Assembly (NCBI RefSeq): GCF_036023875.1
Contig: NZ_CP107931.1
Coordinates: forward strand, 682,001-746,000
Reading direction: 5' to 3'
From: Mycobacterium sp. NBC_00419
GTDB taxonomy: Bacteria; Actinomycetota; Actinomycetes; Mycobacteriales; Mycobacteriaceae
DNA: 64,000 bases
This document shows positions 18,829-28,514 of the stretch, one piece after another. A model generated the notes under the pieces. That model saw only the letters and a program-made list of their open reading frames with translations, was not told the DNA's origin and did no database searches. The first letter of the stretch is position 1, and every line of letters starts with the position of its first letter. The position numbers were made by a program, and so were the translations under genes.

Positions 18829-20290
18829 TAGCGGTCTTCGATCGGCCAGCGACGCAGCTGTCGTCTCCGCGATCCAGGACCTCGCCCGCCACGAGGCCGA
18901 GACCGCGGCCCGGCGCATCGCGGCGATCAGTGAGCTGGTGCGCCGCCGGTGCGGTGACGACGAGCGGGCCTACTGGGCCTGCGATCCGTGGGATGCCGCC
19001 GCCGCCGAGATCGGCGCGGCCCTGGGCATCAGTCGGGGCCGGGCTTCCGGGGAGATGCACCTGGGCCTCTCGCTGCGCTACCGCTTGCCGCAGGTTGCCG
19101 AGTTGTTCACCGAAGGCCTGATCAGCCACCGGGTGTGCTCGGTGATCGCCGACCGCACCGACCTGATCCAAGACCGCACGGCACTGGATCGCATCGACAC
19201 CGTCCTCGCCGAGCACGCCCGGTCCTGGGGCGTGCTCTCGGTGTACAAGATGGAGAAAGCCATCGACGCGTGGGTTGACCAGATCGACCCCGGCGCCCTC
19301 CACCAGACCCGGTCCCGGGCTCGGGACCGCGACGTCCAGTTCGGCGCCCAACACGACACGGCGGGGTCCACCTCGGTGCGCGGCCGCCTGTATGCCACCG
19401 ATGCCGCCCTGCTCGACCGTCGCCTCATGCAGATGGCGCGCGGCGTGTGTGACGACGACCCGCGGACCACCGGGCAACGGCGGGCCGACGCACTCGGCGC
19501 GCTGGCCGCCGGTTCGGACCGCCTGGCCTGCCAATGCGGATCGCCGACGTGCCCGGCGTCCGGCGACGACGGCCGCTCAGCCGCTGTCGTCATCCACGTC
19601 GTGACCGACGCCGACGTGGATGCCATCGAACCGGACCCGAACATGTCGGGAGAGGGTTTCGGCACCGTCGACTCCCCCGCCGACCCGCCGGCCAGGAAGT
19701 CGACGGCGACGCTGACCGGTCGCGGCGGGATTGTTCCGACCCCGATGCTTGCCGAGTTGATCCGTGGCGGTGCCACCGTGCGGCACGTTCGCCAGCCGTC
19801 CGACCAACCCGAGCCCGGCTACCGGCCGTCGGCAGCGCTGGCGGAGTTCGTCCGGTTCCGGGACCTCACCTGCCGTTTCCCGAACTGCGACGTGCCCGCC
19901 GAATTCTGCGACATCGACCACACGATCCCGTGGCCGCTCGGCCCGACACATCCGTCGAATCTGAAATGCACGTGCCGAAAAGAGCACCTGCTCAAGACAT
20001 TCTGGGAGGGCTGGTCGGAGATCCAGTTCCCCGACGGAACGGTCGAGTGGACGTCGCCGACCGGCAACACCTATGTGACGCATCCGGGCAGTCGGGTGTT
20101 CTTCCCGCAATGGGACGTCACGACCAGCCCGCTACCGCCGCCAAAAGAAGCCGACCCGTCGCACGCGCGCACACTGATGATGCCGACGCGGCGCCGAACC
20201 CGCGCACAGGACCGGGCCCGCTACGTCAGACGGGAACGCGCACTCAACGACGCTCGCGTCGCCGAACGCAACAAGCCGCCGCCGTTCTGA
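18821..20290 (+). CDS. 13E12-family protein with DUF222 and HNH domains
   Basis: A 489-residue protein of the REP13E12 family. The DUF222 domain fills about residues 20-330. The C-terminal HNH nuclease motif is intact: cysteines in CRFPNCDVP, the DIDHTIPW His motif, then the HPSNLKC and CRKEHLLKT segments. An HNH fold suggests DNA cleavage, but the cellular role of the family is unknown. Several copies are usual in mycobacterial genomes and some serve as prophage integration targets. The start was chosen from the SOS box/-10 placement. A strongly basic C-terminal tail follows the HNH domain. Confidence 0.9.
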   Translation: MFDSGLRSASDAAVVSAIQDLARHEAETAARRIAAISELVRRRCGDDERAYWACDPWDAAAAEIGAALGISRGRASGEMHLGLSLRYRLPQVAELFTEGLISHRVCSVIADRTDLIQDRTALDRIDTVLAEHARSWGVLSVYKMEKAIDAWVDQIDPGALHQTRSRARDRDVQFGAQHDTAGSTSVRGRLYATDAALLDRRLMQMARGVCDDDPRTTGQRRADALGALAAGSDRLACQCGSPTCPASGDDGRSAAVVIHVVTDADVDAIEPDPNMSGEGFGTVDSPADPPARKSTATLTGRGGIVPTPMLAELIRGGATVRHVRQPSDQPEPGYRPSAALAEFVRFRDLTCRFPNCDVPAEFCDIDHTIPWPLGPTHPSNLKCTCRKEHLLKTFWEGWSEIQFPDGTVEWTSPTGNTYVTHPGSRVFFPQWDVTTSPLPPPKEADPSHARTLMMPTRRRTRAQDRARYVRRERALNDARVAERNKPPPF

Positions 20291-20297
20291 TCGTGGC

Positions 20298-20810
20298 TCA
20301 GCCGACTCCCCGGCTCAGCCAGCTCACTTCACCGCTGTCGCCGCCATCGCGATAGGGCTCGAGCGCGTCGTCCCATGCGGTGCCCAGCACCGAATCCAGC
20401 TCCGCGGCCAGGGTGTCGGCGCCGGCGGCCATGAGTGCACGCAGGCGCATCTCGCCGACCATCGTGTCACCGTTGGCGCTCATCGATCCGCTCCACAGAC
20501 CCAGCTGCGGGGTGTGGCAGTACCGCTGACCGTCCACGCCCGCACTCGGATCCTCGGTGACCTCGAAACGCAGCACAGACCAGGAGCGCAGCGCATTGGC
20601 CAACCGCGCACCCGTGCCCACCGGACCAACCCAGTTGGTCACGGCGCGCAACTGACCAGGCATGGCCGGCTGCGCGGTCCACTTCAAATTCGCCCTGGCA
20701 TTCAGGGTCGACGACAACGCCCACTCGACATGTGGGCACACCGCCGCGGGCGAGGCGTGCACATACACCACGCCAGTCGTCGCGTCGGCGAACTGGTTCG
20801 ACGCACGCAT
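20298..20810 (-). CDS. DUF3145 family protein (Rv2256c-like)
   Basis: A 170-residue actinobacterial protein of unknown function. The opening MRASNQFADATTGVVYVHASP and the RYCHTPQLGLWSGSMSANGDTMVGE stretch mark DUF3145. The ATG at 20810 has a good AAGGAG seven bases before it; a longer frame of 13 residues upstream is not needed. No membrane segment or known catalytic motif. Synteny with Rv2256c supports the call. Confidence 0.88.
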   Translation of the reverse strand: MRASNQFADATTGVVYVHASPAAVCPHVEWALSSTLNARANLKWTAQPAMPGQLRAVTNWVGPVGTGARLANALRSWSVLRFEVTEDPSAGVDGQRYCHTPQLGLWSGSMSANGDTMVGEMRLRALMAAGADTLAAELDSVLGTAWDDALEPYRDGGDSGEVSWLSRGVG

Positions 20811-20918
20811 ACCTTGCTCCTTCGGCTCCACGAGGGACGTCTTCCCCAACGACCTGGTGTTTCCGAAGATGCAGTTGTTTCGTGCGTGTTTATTGTGCCT
20901 TGTGAGGCCCCTGTTGCG

Positions 20919-21746
20919 CTAGTCAGCGCTGTAGTCTCTCAGAACTTCATCAGACAACGCCGGCCACAACGGTTTGGCCCACTCGTCGAAGTCGCGCGCC
21001 GTCAGGACCACCAGCGCCAGCCTGCGGTCAGGATCCACCCAGATGAAGGTGCCCGTCTGGCCGAAATGGCCATAGGTGCGCGGTGAGTTCGCCGACCCCG
21101 TCCAGTGCGGTGATTTGTCGTCCCGGATCTCGAAGCCCAGCCCCCAGTCGTTGGGCCGCTGGACGCCGAACCCGGGCAGCACGCCGGTCAGCCCCGGGAA
21201 CTGCACACTGGTCGCCTCGGCGTGCATCTCGGCCGAGACGGTTCGCGGATTCAGCAGGTCAGCAACGAATATCGCCAGGTCAGCCACCGTCGACACCGCA
21301 CCGTAGCCCGCCGCGACCGCGCCCTCGGTCAACCGTGAGGTACCCATGCCCAGCGGTCCGAAGATCGCCTCGGCCACATACTGCCCGAATTCGATTCCGG
21401 AGCTCTGCTCGATCGCCTCGGCCAGCACGGTGAAGCCGTAGTTCGAGTACACCCGTCGCTTGCCGGGCTCGGCCATCACCTCTGCGGAATGCATCGACAG
21501 CCCAGAGGCATGCGCAAGCAGGTGGCGGATCGTGCTGCCCGGCGGTCCGGCCGGGGTGTCGAGGTCGACGACACCCTCTTCGACGGCGACCTGGGCGGCT
21601 CGGGCGACGAGGGGCTTGGTCACCGAGGCGAGCCGGTATTCGGCGGCCTGGTCGCCGTAGGTCGCGAGCACTCCCGCCGGTCCCACCACTGCGGCAGACG
21701 CGGCCGGTACCGGCCAATCGGCGATCAGGTCGAGGGGCTCAGGCAC
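20919..21746 (-). CDS. serine hydrolase of the class C beta-lactamase family (Rv2257c-like)
   Basis: A 275-residue penicillin-binding-protein-like hydrolase. The catalytic SxxK is in ASVTKPLVAR, the YxN motif is YSNYGF, and an HFGQTGTF segment takes the place of the KTG motif. There is no obvious signal peptide, so it may be cytosolic; esterase or peptidase action is possible and beta-lactam hydrolysis is not implied. Follows the DUF3145 gene in order in M. tuberculosis too. Confidence 0.86.
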   Translation of the reverse strand: MPEPLDLIADWPVPAASAAVVGPAGVLATYGDQAAEYRLASVTKPLVARAAQVAVEEGVVDLDTPAGPPGSTIRHLLAHASGLSMHSAEVMAEPGKRRVYSNYGFTVLAEAIEQSSGIEFGQYVAEAIFGPLGMGTSRLTEGAVAAGYGAVSTVADLAIFVADLLNPRTVSAEMHAEATSVQFPGLTGVLPGFGVQRPNDWGLGFEIRDDKSPHWTGSANSPRTYGHFGQTGTFIWVDPDRRLALVVLTARDFDEWAKPLWPALSDEVLRDYSAD

Positions 21747-21825
21747 AGCGGTGAGCCTAATGCCCGGGGCCCTCGGTATCGTTCAGCGATACTGCCGTAA
21801 GGCATTCCGGCGCCGCCACGCTAAG

Positions 21826-21845
21826 GTTTGACTCATGAGTCAAAC
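21826..21845. promoter_or_regulatory. perfect 20-bp palindrome over the mscR start codon
   Basis: GTTTGACTCATGAGTCAAAC reads identically on both strands and is centred on the mscR ATG. A TAAGGT hexamer (21822-21827) seven bases before the ATG fits a leaderless promoter whose -10 overlaps the palindrome. Placement suits a repressor site, but part of the symmetry is also coding sequence (Met-Ser-Gln-Thr). Confidence 0.6.
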
Positions 21846-22920
21846 AGTGCGCGGTGTGATTTCTCGCAAGAAGGGCGAACCCGTCGAGCTCGTCGACATC
21901 GTCATCCCCGATCCCGGTCCGGGCGAGGTCGTGGTCAACGTGACGGCGTGCGGCGTCTGCCATACGGACCTGACCTACCGCGAGGGCGGCATCAACGACG
22001 AGTATCCCTTCCTGCTGGGCCACGAGGCCGCGGGCACCGTCGAATCCATCGGCGACGGCGTCACCAACGTCGCGCCCGGCGACTTCGTGATCCTCAACTG
22101 GCGCGCGGTGTGCGGCCAGTGCCGCGCCTGCAAGCGCGGACGCCCCTGGTACTGCTTCGACACGTTCAACGCCACCCAGAAGATGACGCTGACCGACGGC
22201 ACCGAACTCACCCCGGCGCTGGGGATCGGCGCCTTCGCCGACAAGACGCTGGTCCACGAAGGCCAGTGCACCAAGGTCGATCCCGAGGCTGACCCGGCGG
22301 TGGCCGGCCTGCTCGGCTGCGGCGTGATGGCCGGCCTCGGTGCTGCGGTCAACACCGGTCACATCGGCCGCGACGACACCGTCGCGGTGATCGGCTGCGG
22401 CGGCGTCGGCGATGCCGCGATCGCCGGTGCGGCCCTGGTGGGCGCCCGCACGATCATCGCCGTCGACACCGACAACACCAAGCTGGCCTGGGCCCGCGAA
22501 TTCGGCGCCACTCACACCGTCAACGCCAAAGAGTTCGACGTGGTCGAGACCATCCAGGACCTCACCGACGGGTTCGGTGCCGACGTGGTGATCGACGCCG
22601 TCGGCCGCCCGGAGACCTGGAAGCAGGCGTTCTACGCTCGCGACCTCGCCGGAACCGTTGTGCTGGTTGGTGTTCCGACTCCGGACATGAAGCTGGAGAT
22701 GCCGTTGGTGGACTTCTTCTCCCGCGGCGGCGCGCTGAAGTCGTCCTGGTACGGCGACTGCCTGCCCGAGCGCGACTTCCCCACCCTCATCAGCCTCTAC
22801 CGCCAGGGCCGGCTACCGCTGGAGAAGTTCGTCTCCGAGCGCATCGGCCTCGACGGCATTGAGGATGCCTTCCACAAGATGCACGCCGGTGAAGTGCTGC
22901 GCTCGGTGGTCGTGCTGTGA
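21835..22920 (+). CDS. mscR: S-nitrosomycothiol reductase / mycothiol-dependent formaldehyde dehydrogenase
   Basis: A 361-residue medium-chain zinc dehydrogenase that, with mycothiol as co-substrate, oxidises formaldehyde and reduces S-nitrosomycothiol. The catalytic zinc ligands are in [10 protein letters not shown] and GHEAAG; the structural zinc site is [15 protein letters not shown]. The NAD-binding motif is [16 protein letters not shown]. The next gene overlaps it (GTGA) and encodes the metallo-beta-lactamase usually paired with MscR, as in Rv2259-Rv2260. Confidence 0.94.
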   Translation: MSQTVRGVISRKKGEPVELVDIVIPDPGPGEVVVNVTACGVCHTDLTYREGGINDEYPFLLGHEAAGTVESIGDGVTNVAPGDFVILNWRAVCGQCRACKRGRPWYCFDTFNATQKMTLTDGTELTPALGIGAFADKTLVHEGQCTKVDPEADPAVAGLLGCGVMAGLGAAVNTGHIGRDDTVAVIGCGGVGDAAIAGAALVGARTIIAVDTDNTKLAWAREFGATHTVNAKEFDVVETIQDLTDGFGADVVIDAVGRPETWKQAFYARDLAGTVVLVGVPTPDMKLEMPLVDFFSRGGALKSSWYGDCLPERDFPTLISLYRQGRLPLEKFVSERIGLDGIEDAFHKMHAGEVLRSVVVL

Positions 22921-23540
22921 GCGGCATCGAGCGGGTCGTCACCCACGGCACCTTCGAACTCGACGGCGGCAGTTGGGAAGTCGATAACAACATCTGGATC
23001 GTCGGCGACGACAAAGAGGTCATCGTCATCGACGCCGCCCACGACGCGAAGGCCATCACCGACGCCGTGGGCAACCGGCACGTCGTCGCGGTGGTGTGCA
23101 CGCACGGCCACAACGACCACATCACCGTCGCCCCCCAGCTCAGCAAGGACCTCGACGCCCCGGTCCTGCTGAACCCGGCCGACGACATGCTGTGGCGAAT
23201 GACTCACGGCGACAAGCCGTTCCACACCATCTCCGACGGCCAGGTCCTCAAGGCCGACGGCATCGAGCTGCACGCCATCGCCACCCCGGGCCACTCCCCC
23301 GGTTCCACCTGCCTCTACGCCCCGGCCCTAGGTGCGGTGTTCTCCGGCGACACCCTGTTCCAGGGTGGGCCCGGCGCGACGGGCCGGTCGTTCTCCGACT
23401 TCCCGACCATCCTCGGGTCTATCAAGGACCAGCTGGGCAAGCTACCCGCCGACACCGTCGTCTACACCGGCCACGGCGACACCACCCGCATCGGCGACGA
23501 ACTGGTCAACTACGACGACTGGGTGGCTAAGGGCAGCTGA
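22917..23540 (+). CDS. metallo-beta-lactamase-fold hydrolase paired with mscR (Rv2260-like)
   Basis: A 207-residue metallohydrolase. The metal-binding motif THGHNDHI (HxHxDH) is near residues 61-66, with further ligands in [10 protein letters not shown] and [10 protein letters not shown]. The glyoxalase-II-like arrangement and coupling to mscR suggest it hydrolyses a thioester such as S-formyl-mycothiol; that is an inference from context. Ends one base before the convergent dehydrogenase gene. Confidence 0.88.
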   Translation: MSGIERVVTHGTFELDGGSWEVDNNIWIVGDDKEVIVIDAAHDAKAITDAVGNRHVVAVVCTHGHNDHITVAPQLSKDLDAPVLLNPADDMLWRMTHGDKPFHTISDGQVLKADGIELHAIATPGHSPGSTCLYAPALGAVFSGDTLFQGGPGATGRSFSDFPTILGSIKDQLGKLPADTVVYTGHGDTTRIGDELVNYDDWVAKGS

Positions 23541-24698
23541 CTAGGGCGCGGTGACCGCGCTGCGGGGATCGATGAGGATCTTCGCGTGGGTCTCCGGGTC
23601 GCCGAGCGCCGCGAAGGCCGCGGCGACACCGCCCAACCCCACCTTGCCGGTCACCAGCGGCGTGGCATTCAGCTTGCCGTCGGCCAGCATGTGCAGCGTG
23701 TCGCGGAATTCCAGTGGCGTGTAACCGAACACGAACCGCAGGTCGATCTCCTTGCCGATGGCCATGGCCGGGCGGATCTTGTCGTCGCTCATACAGACGC
23801 CGACGACGACCACCCGCGCGTTGAGCGGCGCGGCGCCGATGACACCGTCGATCATCCCCGGCACGCCGACGCATTCGAAGATCACCTGCCGCTTGGGTCC
23901 GGCCGCGCCGAGTGCGTCGGCGGCGCGGTAGACGTGCTGCCAGCCGGGCAGCTTGCGCAGCTTCTCCATCGACCCGACGGCAAGGTCAGCCAGCCCGGAG
24001 AAGTCGGTGACCACGCCCTTGCCCACCGCCCTGTCGTAGGGCGAGTCGACCTTCGGGTCCACCACGATCTCGGCACCGCAGCGGCTGGCCAGGGCACGCC
24101 GACCCGGGGAGAAGTCGCTGGCGACAACGGTCTCGACACCGAGAGCCTCGAGCTGACAGATGACGGCCAGCCCGATCGGTCCGCAGCCGATCACGATCGC
24201 GGTGTCCCCCTTCTTGATCTCGCTGCGCCGCACCGCATGCAGGGCGATCGCCATCGGCTCGGTGAGCGCGGCGATGTCCATCGACAGCCCGTTCGGCACC
24301 GGGAACGTCATTGCCGCCTCGACCAGGACCTGCTCGGCGTAACCGCCCGGCGCCAGCGGGGAAAGACCGGTGAGCTGCACGCCGCCGTGTGCTCGCACCA
24401 TCGGGAATGACACCACCCGGGTGCCGACCTTGAGCGCCTTCGGGGTCTTGACGCCGCGTTCGGCGATCTCGCCGGAGAACTCGTGTCCCATCACCGTCGG
24501 GGTGGTGCTGCGGATGCAGTCGTGGTAGCCGACCTCATCGAGCACGTCGGCCAGTTCGTCGCCGTGGTCCTTGGCGTGCAGGTCGGATCCGCAGATACCG
24601 CAGCTGCGGACGTCGAGCACCAGCTGCCCGTCCCCGGGACGCGGCGCGGGCATCTCGATCACCGACAGGGTTGCGTTCACACAGCTGACAGCCTTCAC
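23541..24698 (-). CDS. medium-chain zinc alcohol dehydrogenase
   Basis: A 385-residue NAD(P)-dependent dehydrogenase. Catalytic zinc ligands are in CGICGSDLH and MGHEFSGEI; the Rossmann motif is AIVIGCGPIGLAVI. The four-cysteine structural zinc loop found in MscR is absent: the corresponding segment (VVSFPMVRAHGGVQLTG) has no cysteine. Substrate unknown. Its start lies 18 bases from the stop of the SHOCT-domain gene, and both are on the minus strand. Confidence 0.88.
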   Translation of the reverse strand: MKAVSCVNATLSVIEMPAPRPGDGQLVLDVRSCGICGSDLHAKDHGDELADVLDEVGYHDCIRSTTPTVMGHEFSGEIAERGVKTPKALKVGTRVVSFPMVRAHGGVQLTGLSPLAPGGYAEQVLVEAAMTFPVPNGLSMDIAALTEPMAIALHAVRRSEIKKGDTAIVIGCGPIGLAVICQLEALGVETVVASDFSPGRRALASRCGAEIVVDPKVDSPYDRAVGKGVVTDFSGLADLAVGSMEKLRKLPGWQHVYRAADALGAAGPKRQVIFECVGVPGMIDGVIGAAPLNARVVVVGVCMSDDKIRPAMAIGKEIDLRFVFGYTPLEFRDTLHMLADGKLNATPLVTGKVGLGGVAAAFAALGDPETHAKILIDPRSAVTAP

Positions 24699-24716
24699 GT
24701 GGCCGAGTGTAGACGC

Positions 24717-25436
24717 CTATCCCTTGAGTATCCGGCGCTTCTCCGCCTCGAATTCCGCCTCGGTCAGGGCACCCGAATCGCGCAACGCAGCAATAGTTTT
24801 CAGCTGCTCGAGCCGTACGCCCTGATCGGTCGGGGTAAACGGGTCGACGGGCGCGAGGGCGGTGGGCAGGTCCTGAAGGCCCACGCCCGGCGATCCGCCG
24901 CCGCGCATGCGCTTGAACACCCGCGACAGGAGCACGTCGAGCAACCCCACCCCGAAGATCGCGGCGAACACCCAGTGCAGATAGTCGTAGTCACTCTCGT
25001 GCCCGAACGCCAGCCGCGGGTTGATGTAGCCGTTGACGTCGCCACCCGTCCGAATCCCGTAGACGCCTGCCACCGGAACCTGTGCGGTCCAGATCCGCAG
25101 ATGGGTGTCGCTGTTGACCGTCGTTGTACCACTGCGGCTTTCGGTGAGCACCGGATCCGCTGCACCGTCGGGCGGGATGATGCTCAGCTTCAACGCGGGC
25201 ACCGGGAAACTTCCCGAGGTCGACCCGGTCACCGAGGTGTGGAAGCTGATCTGCACCTCACCGGCAGGCAGCTCGACCTGACCCGATCCCGGGATCGGAA
25301 CCTCGCCGTAGGCGTCGAACTCGTCGAGGACGAACGCGTTGAGTGCCATCACGATGATGAACCCGATCCCGCCAACAAGCATCGTGATGATTCCGCAGAC
25401 GGCCATGATGCGCGAGACCGACCAGGTGCCCTTCAT
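24717..25436 (-). CDS. membrane protein with C-terminal SHOCT domain
   Basis: A 239-residue protein. A membrane helix lies near residues 8-32 (IMAVCGIITMLVGGIGFIIVMAL), then an extracytoplasmic beta-rich region, a second helix near residue 155 (WVFAAIFGVGLLDVLL), and a C-terminal SHOCT motif (LEQLKTIAALRDSGALTEAEFEAEK). SHOCT is a short oligomerisation domain common at protein ends. I start at ATG 25436; the upstream TetR gene ends 13 bases earlier, so both likely share a transcript. Confidence 0.78.
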   Translation of the reverse strand: MKGTWSVSRIMAVCGIITMLVGGIGFIIVMALNAFVLDEFDAYGEVPIPGSGQVELPAGEVQISFHTSVTGSTSGSFPVPALKLSIIPPDGAADPVLTESRSGTTTVNSDTHLRIWTAQVPVAGVYGIRTGGDVNGYINPRLAFGHESDYDYLHWVFAAIFGVGLLDVLLSRVFKRMRGGGSPGVGLQDLPTALAPVDPFTPTDQGVRLEQLKTIAALRDSGALTEAEFEAEKRRILKG

Positions 25437-25449
25437 GGCGGGAAGTGTG

Positions 25450-26130
25450 TCACGCCGGGCTCTGGGCCGCCGCACCAATCAGCCAGGTTCGCAGACCGGC
25501 GCGCAGGCCGTCGGCGAAGCGGCACGCCGGATCGGGAAGGCCGAGCTCCTGGACCGCCTGTCGCACCGGCTCGGTGGGCACCGAGAACGGATACGTGCCC
25601 GCCACCAGCGACAGAATGCCCTCGCCGAGGAAACCCACGAACTCCTCGGCCAGCCACGGCAGCTGCCTGCCGACGACGCCCGAGAGCTCGGCGATCGTCT
25701 GCACGGCCCGAACCTTGAAGTCCCTGGCGAACTCGACCGAGATGTTGCGCTCCAGAACCCCGGCCATCGCGCCCAGCAGCTCGCACAGCATGGCGCGCTG
25801 CACCAGCGAGTCCGCGATAACGTCTGCTACTCGAATCTCGTTGGCGTAATCCGGTTTCCGGGTGCGCGGTCGACCCAGGCGCTGCTCCAGGTCTACCAGC
25901 CAGGACCGGCACTCCTCGTCGAGCACCTCCAGGAAGATCGCTTCGCGGCTCTCGAAGTAGCGCAGCACGTTCGACTTGGCCAGGCCCACCCGTTCGCTGA
26001 TATCGCGCAGGGTGACCTCGTCGACCCCGCCGGCAGCCAGCGCCTCGCGCGCGGCGGCCAGGATGGCCGTGCGGCGGGCGGCCAGCTGCTCGGGCCGGCG
26101 GGCCCGCTGGAAGGTCGACGTCACAGCCAT
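25450..26130 (-). CDS. TetR-family regulator
   Basis: A 226-residue regulator with a standard N-terminal helix-turn-helix (VTLRDISERVGLAKSNVLRYFES) and a variable ligand-binding C-terminus. It diverges from the SDR gene at 26190 across 59 bases that contain two copies of one 13-bp sequence, the probable operators. It likely represses the SDR gene and its own operon with the SHOCT-domain gene. Confidence 0.9.
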   Translation of the reverse strand: MAVTSTFQRARRPEQLAARRTAILAAAREALAAGGVDEVTLRDISERVGLAKSNVLRYFESREAIFLEVLDEECRSWLVDLEQRLGRPRTRKPDYANEIRVADVIADSLVQRAMLCELLGAMAGVLERNISVEFARDFKVRAVQTIAELSGVVGRQLPWLAEEFVGFLGEGILSLVAGTYPFSVPTEPVRQAVQELGLPDPACRFADGLRAGLRTWLIGAAAQSPA

Positions 26131-26139
26131 GAATTTAGC

Positions 26140-26174
26140 AGACCACCGTTCTATTGTTATCAGACCAGCGTTCT
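26140..26174. promoter_or_regulatory. tandem operator-like sites between tetR and SDR
   Basis: AGACCACCGTTCT (26140-26152) and AGACCAGCGTTCT (26162-26174) differ by one base and are 22 bp apart, two DNA turns. Each is an imperfect palindrome with AGA...TCT ends. They sit between divergent genes, one of which encodes a TetR protein, so two dimers on one DNA face is the simplest reading. Confidence 0.65.
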
Positions 26175-26189
26175 GTTAATGTCACCGGC

Positions 26190-27137
<948 letters not shown>

Positions 27138-27187
27138 CCGTCGGACGACTACCGTCACCTGCTGACAAGCAAGTACGGGAGGTCGCC

Positions 27188-27424
27188 ATGTCACCTGACG
27201 AAACCAAGCCCTCCGGCGGCGCGGTGCAGCGTTTCGCGCTGCGTTACTGGCTGGCCATCCTGCTGGTGGCGCTCGCCGCGGTCTTCATCGGCCAGAACCG
27301 CGATCGCCAGCAGGTACATGTTCTGTGGATCACCGTGGAGTCACCGATGTGGCTGCTACTGACGGCGATGCTCGTTGTGGGCGTCGTCGTCGGTCTGCTG
27401 TTGCACCGCCGTCGCCGAGCCTGA
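27188..27424 (+). CDS. LapA-domain (DUF1049) small membrane protein
   Basis: A 78-residue protein with two membrane helices: YWLAILLVALAAVFIGQN near residues 20-37 and WLLLTAMLVVGVVVGLLLH near 55-73, joined by a short loop and ending in RRRRA. This is the layout of LapA/YciS-type proteins. ATG 27188 follows GGGAGG. The next gene starts two bases after the stop. Confidence 0.83.
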   Translation: MSPDETKPSGGAVQRFALRYWLAILLVALAAVFIGQNRDRQQVHVLWITVESPMWLLLTAMLVVGVVVGLLLHRRRRA

Positions 27425-27425
27425 T

Positions 27426-28514
27426 GTGCCCGAGTCCAGCTTCGTGGTGCGCCCACAGCCGATGGACAGCGCCACCTACACCGCCTCCTCGCGCCTGCAG
27501 GCAGCCGGATTACGCTCTGCCATAGAACTTTTCGAGCAAGCCGCCCGAACCGTTCCGCTGCCCAGAGCACCACAGCCGATCGCGATCGCCGACTACGGCG
27601 CGGCCAACGGCTTCAACTCCCTGCTGCCCATCTGCGCGGCCATCGCGATCGTGCGGCAACGCACCCGCGCCGACCACGCCATCCTGGTAGCCCACACCGA
27701 CGTCCCCGACAACGACTTCACCGCGCTGTTCGCCACGTTGGCCGACGACCAGGACAGCTACCTGAAGCGGGATTCCGCAACCTTCGCCTCAGCTGTCGGA
27801 CGTTCGTTCTACGCGCAGATCCTGCCCTCGGACAGCATCGCTCTGGGCTGGAGTTCGTGGGCCGTGCACTGGCTGAGCCGGATACCGACCCCGATTCCCG
27901 ACCACGTGCAAATCTCCTACAGCTGTGACGAGCAGGCGCGCCGCGCGTACGCCCGCCAGGCCGCCGAGGACTGGCACGAGTTCGTCGCGTTCCGCGGCCG
28001 CGAGTTGGCGCCAGGCGGTCGGCTGGTGGTGTTGACCGTCGGCCTCGAGCCCGATGGCGGCTCGGGGTTCCGGGCGGCGTTCGACGCGATCGTGACGGTG
28101 TTGCGAGAGTTGGTCGATGACGGCCTGGTCACCGGCGACGAGACCCGGCGGATGTCGATTCCGTCAATGGGCCGCGACGAGAAGGACTTCCGTGCGCCGT
28201 TCGCGCCCTCGGGGCGTTTCGAAGGCCTCTCGATCGAGCACCTGGAGATGTTCAACGCCGAGGACCGGTTCTGGTCGCAGTACCGCACCGACAAGGACGC
28301 GCGGGCATTCGGCGCGAAGTGGGCTGGGTTCCTTCGTGCCTCGATCTTCCCCACCCTGGCCGCGGCGCTGGACGGCGGCGTCACCGATTCGCGGGCAACC
28401 GAATTCGTCGAGCGCCTAGAAGCCGGGGTCGCCGCTCACCTGGCCGCCGAACCCGAGCAGATGTCGATCCCGCTGGCCAAACTCGTCCTGGCCAAGCGGG
28501 ATACGTCAACCTGA
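27426..28514 (+). CDS. SAM-dependent carboxyl methyltransferase (SABATH-like)
   Basis: A 362-residue methyltransferase related to the plant SABATH family that methylates small carboxylic acids. Recognisable parts are YTASSRLQAAGLRSAIELF at the N-terminus, the SAM-binding IADYGAANGFNS, a LGWSSWAVHWLSRIP segment and RELAPGGRLVVL. The start is uncertain: GTG 27426 sits directly after the previous stop, while ATG 27462 removes 12 residues. The substrate is unknown. Its last nine bases overlap the Hsp70-like gene on the other strand. Confidence 0.78.
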   Translation: MPESSFVVRPQPMDSATYTASSRLQAAGLRSAIELFEQAARTVPLPRAPQPIAIADYGAANGFNSLLPICAAIAIVRQRTRADHAILVAHTDVPDNDFTALFATLADDQDSYLKRDSATFASAVGRSFYAQILPSDSIALGWSSWAVHWLSRIPTPIPDHVQISYSCDEQARRAYARQAAEDWHEFVAFRGRELAPGGRLVVLTVGLEPDGGSGFRAAFDAIVTVLRELVDDGLVTGDETRRMSIPSMGRDEKDFRAPFAPSGRFEGLSIEHLEMFNAEDRFWSQYRTDKDARAFGAKWAGFLRASIFPTLAAALDGGVTDSRATEFVERLEAGVAAHLAAEPEQMSIPLAKLVLAKRDTST

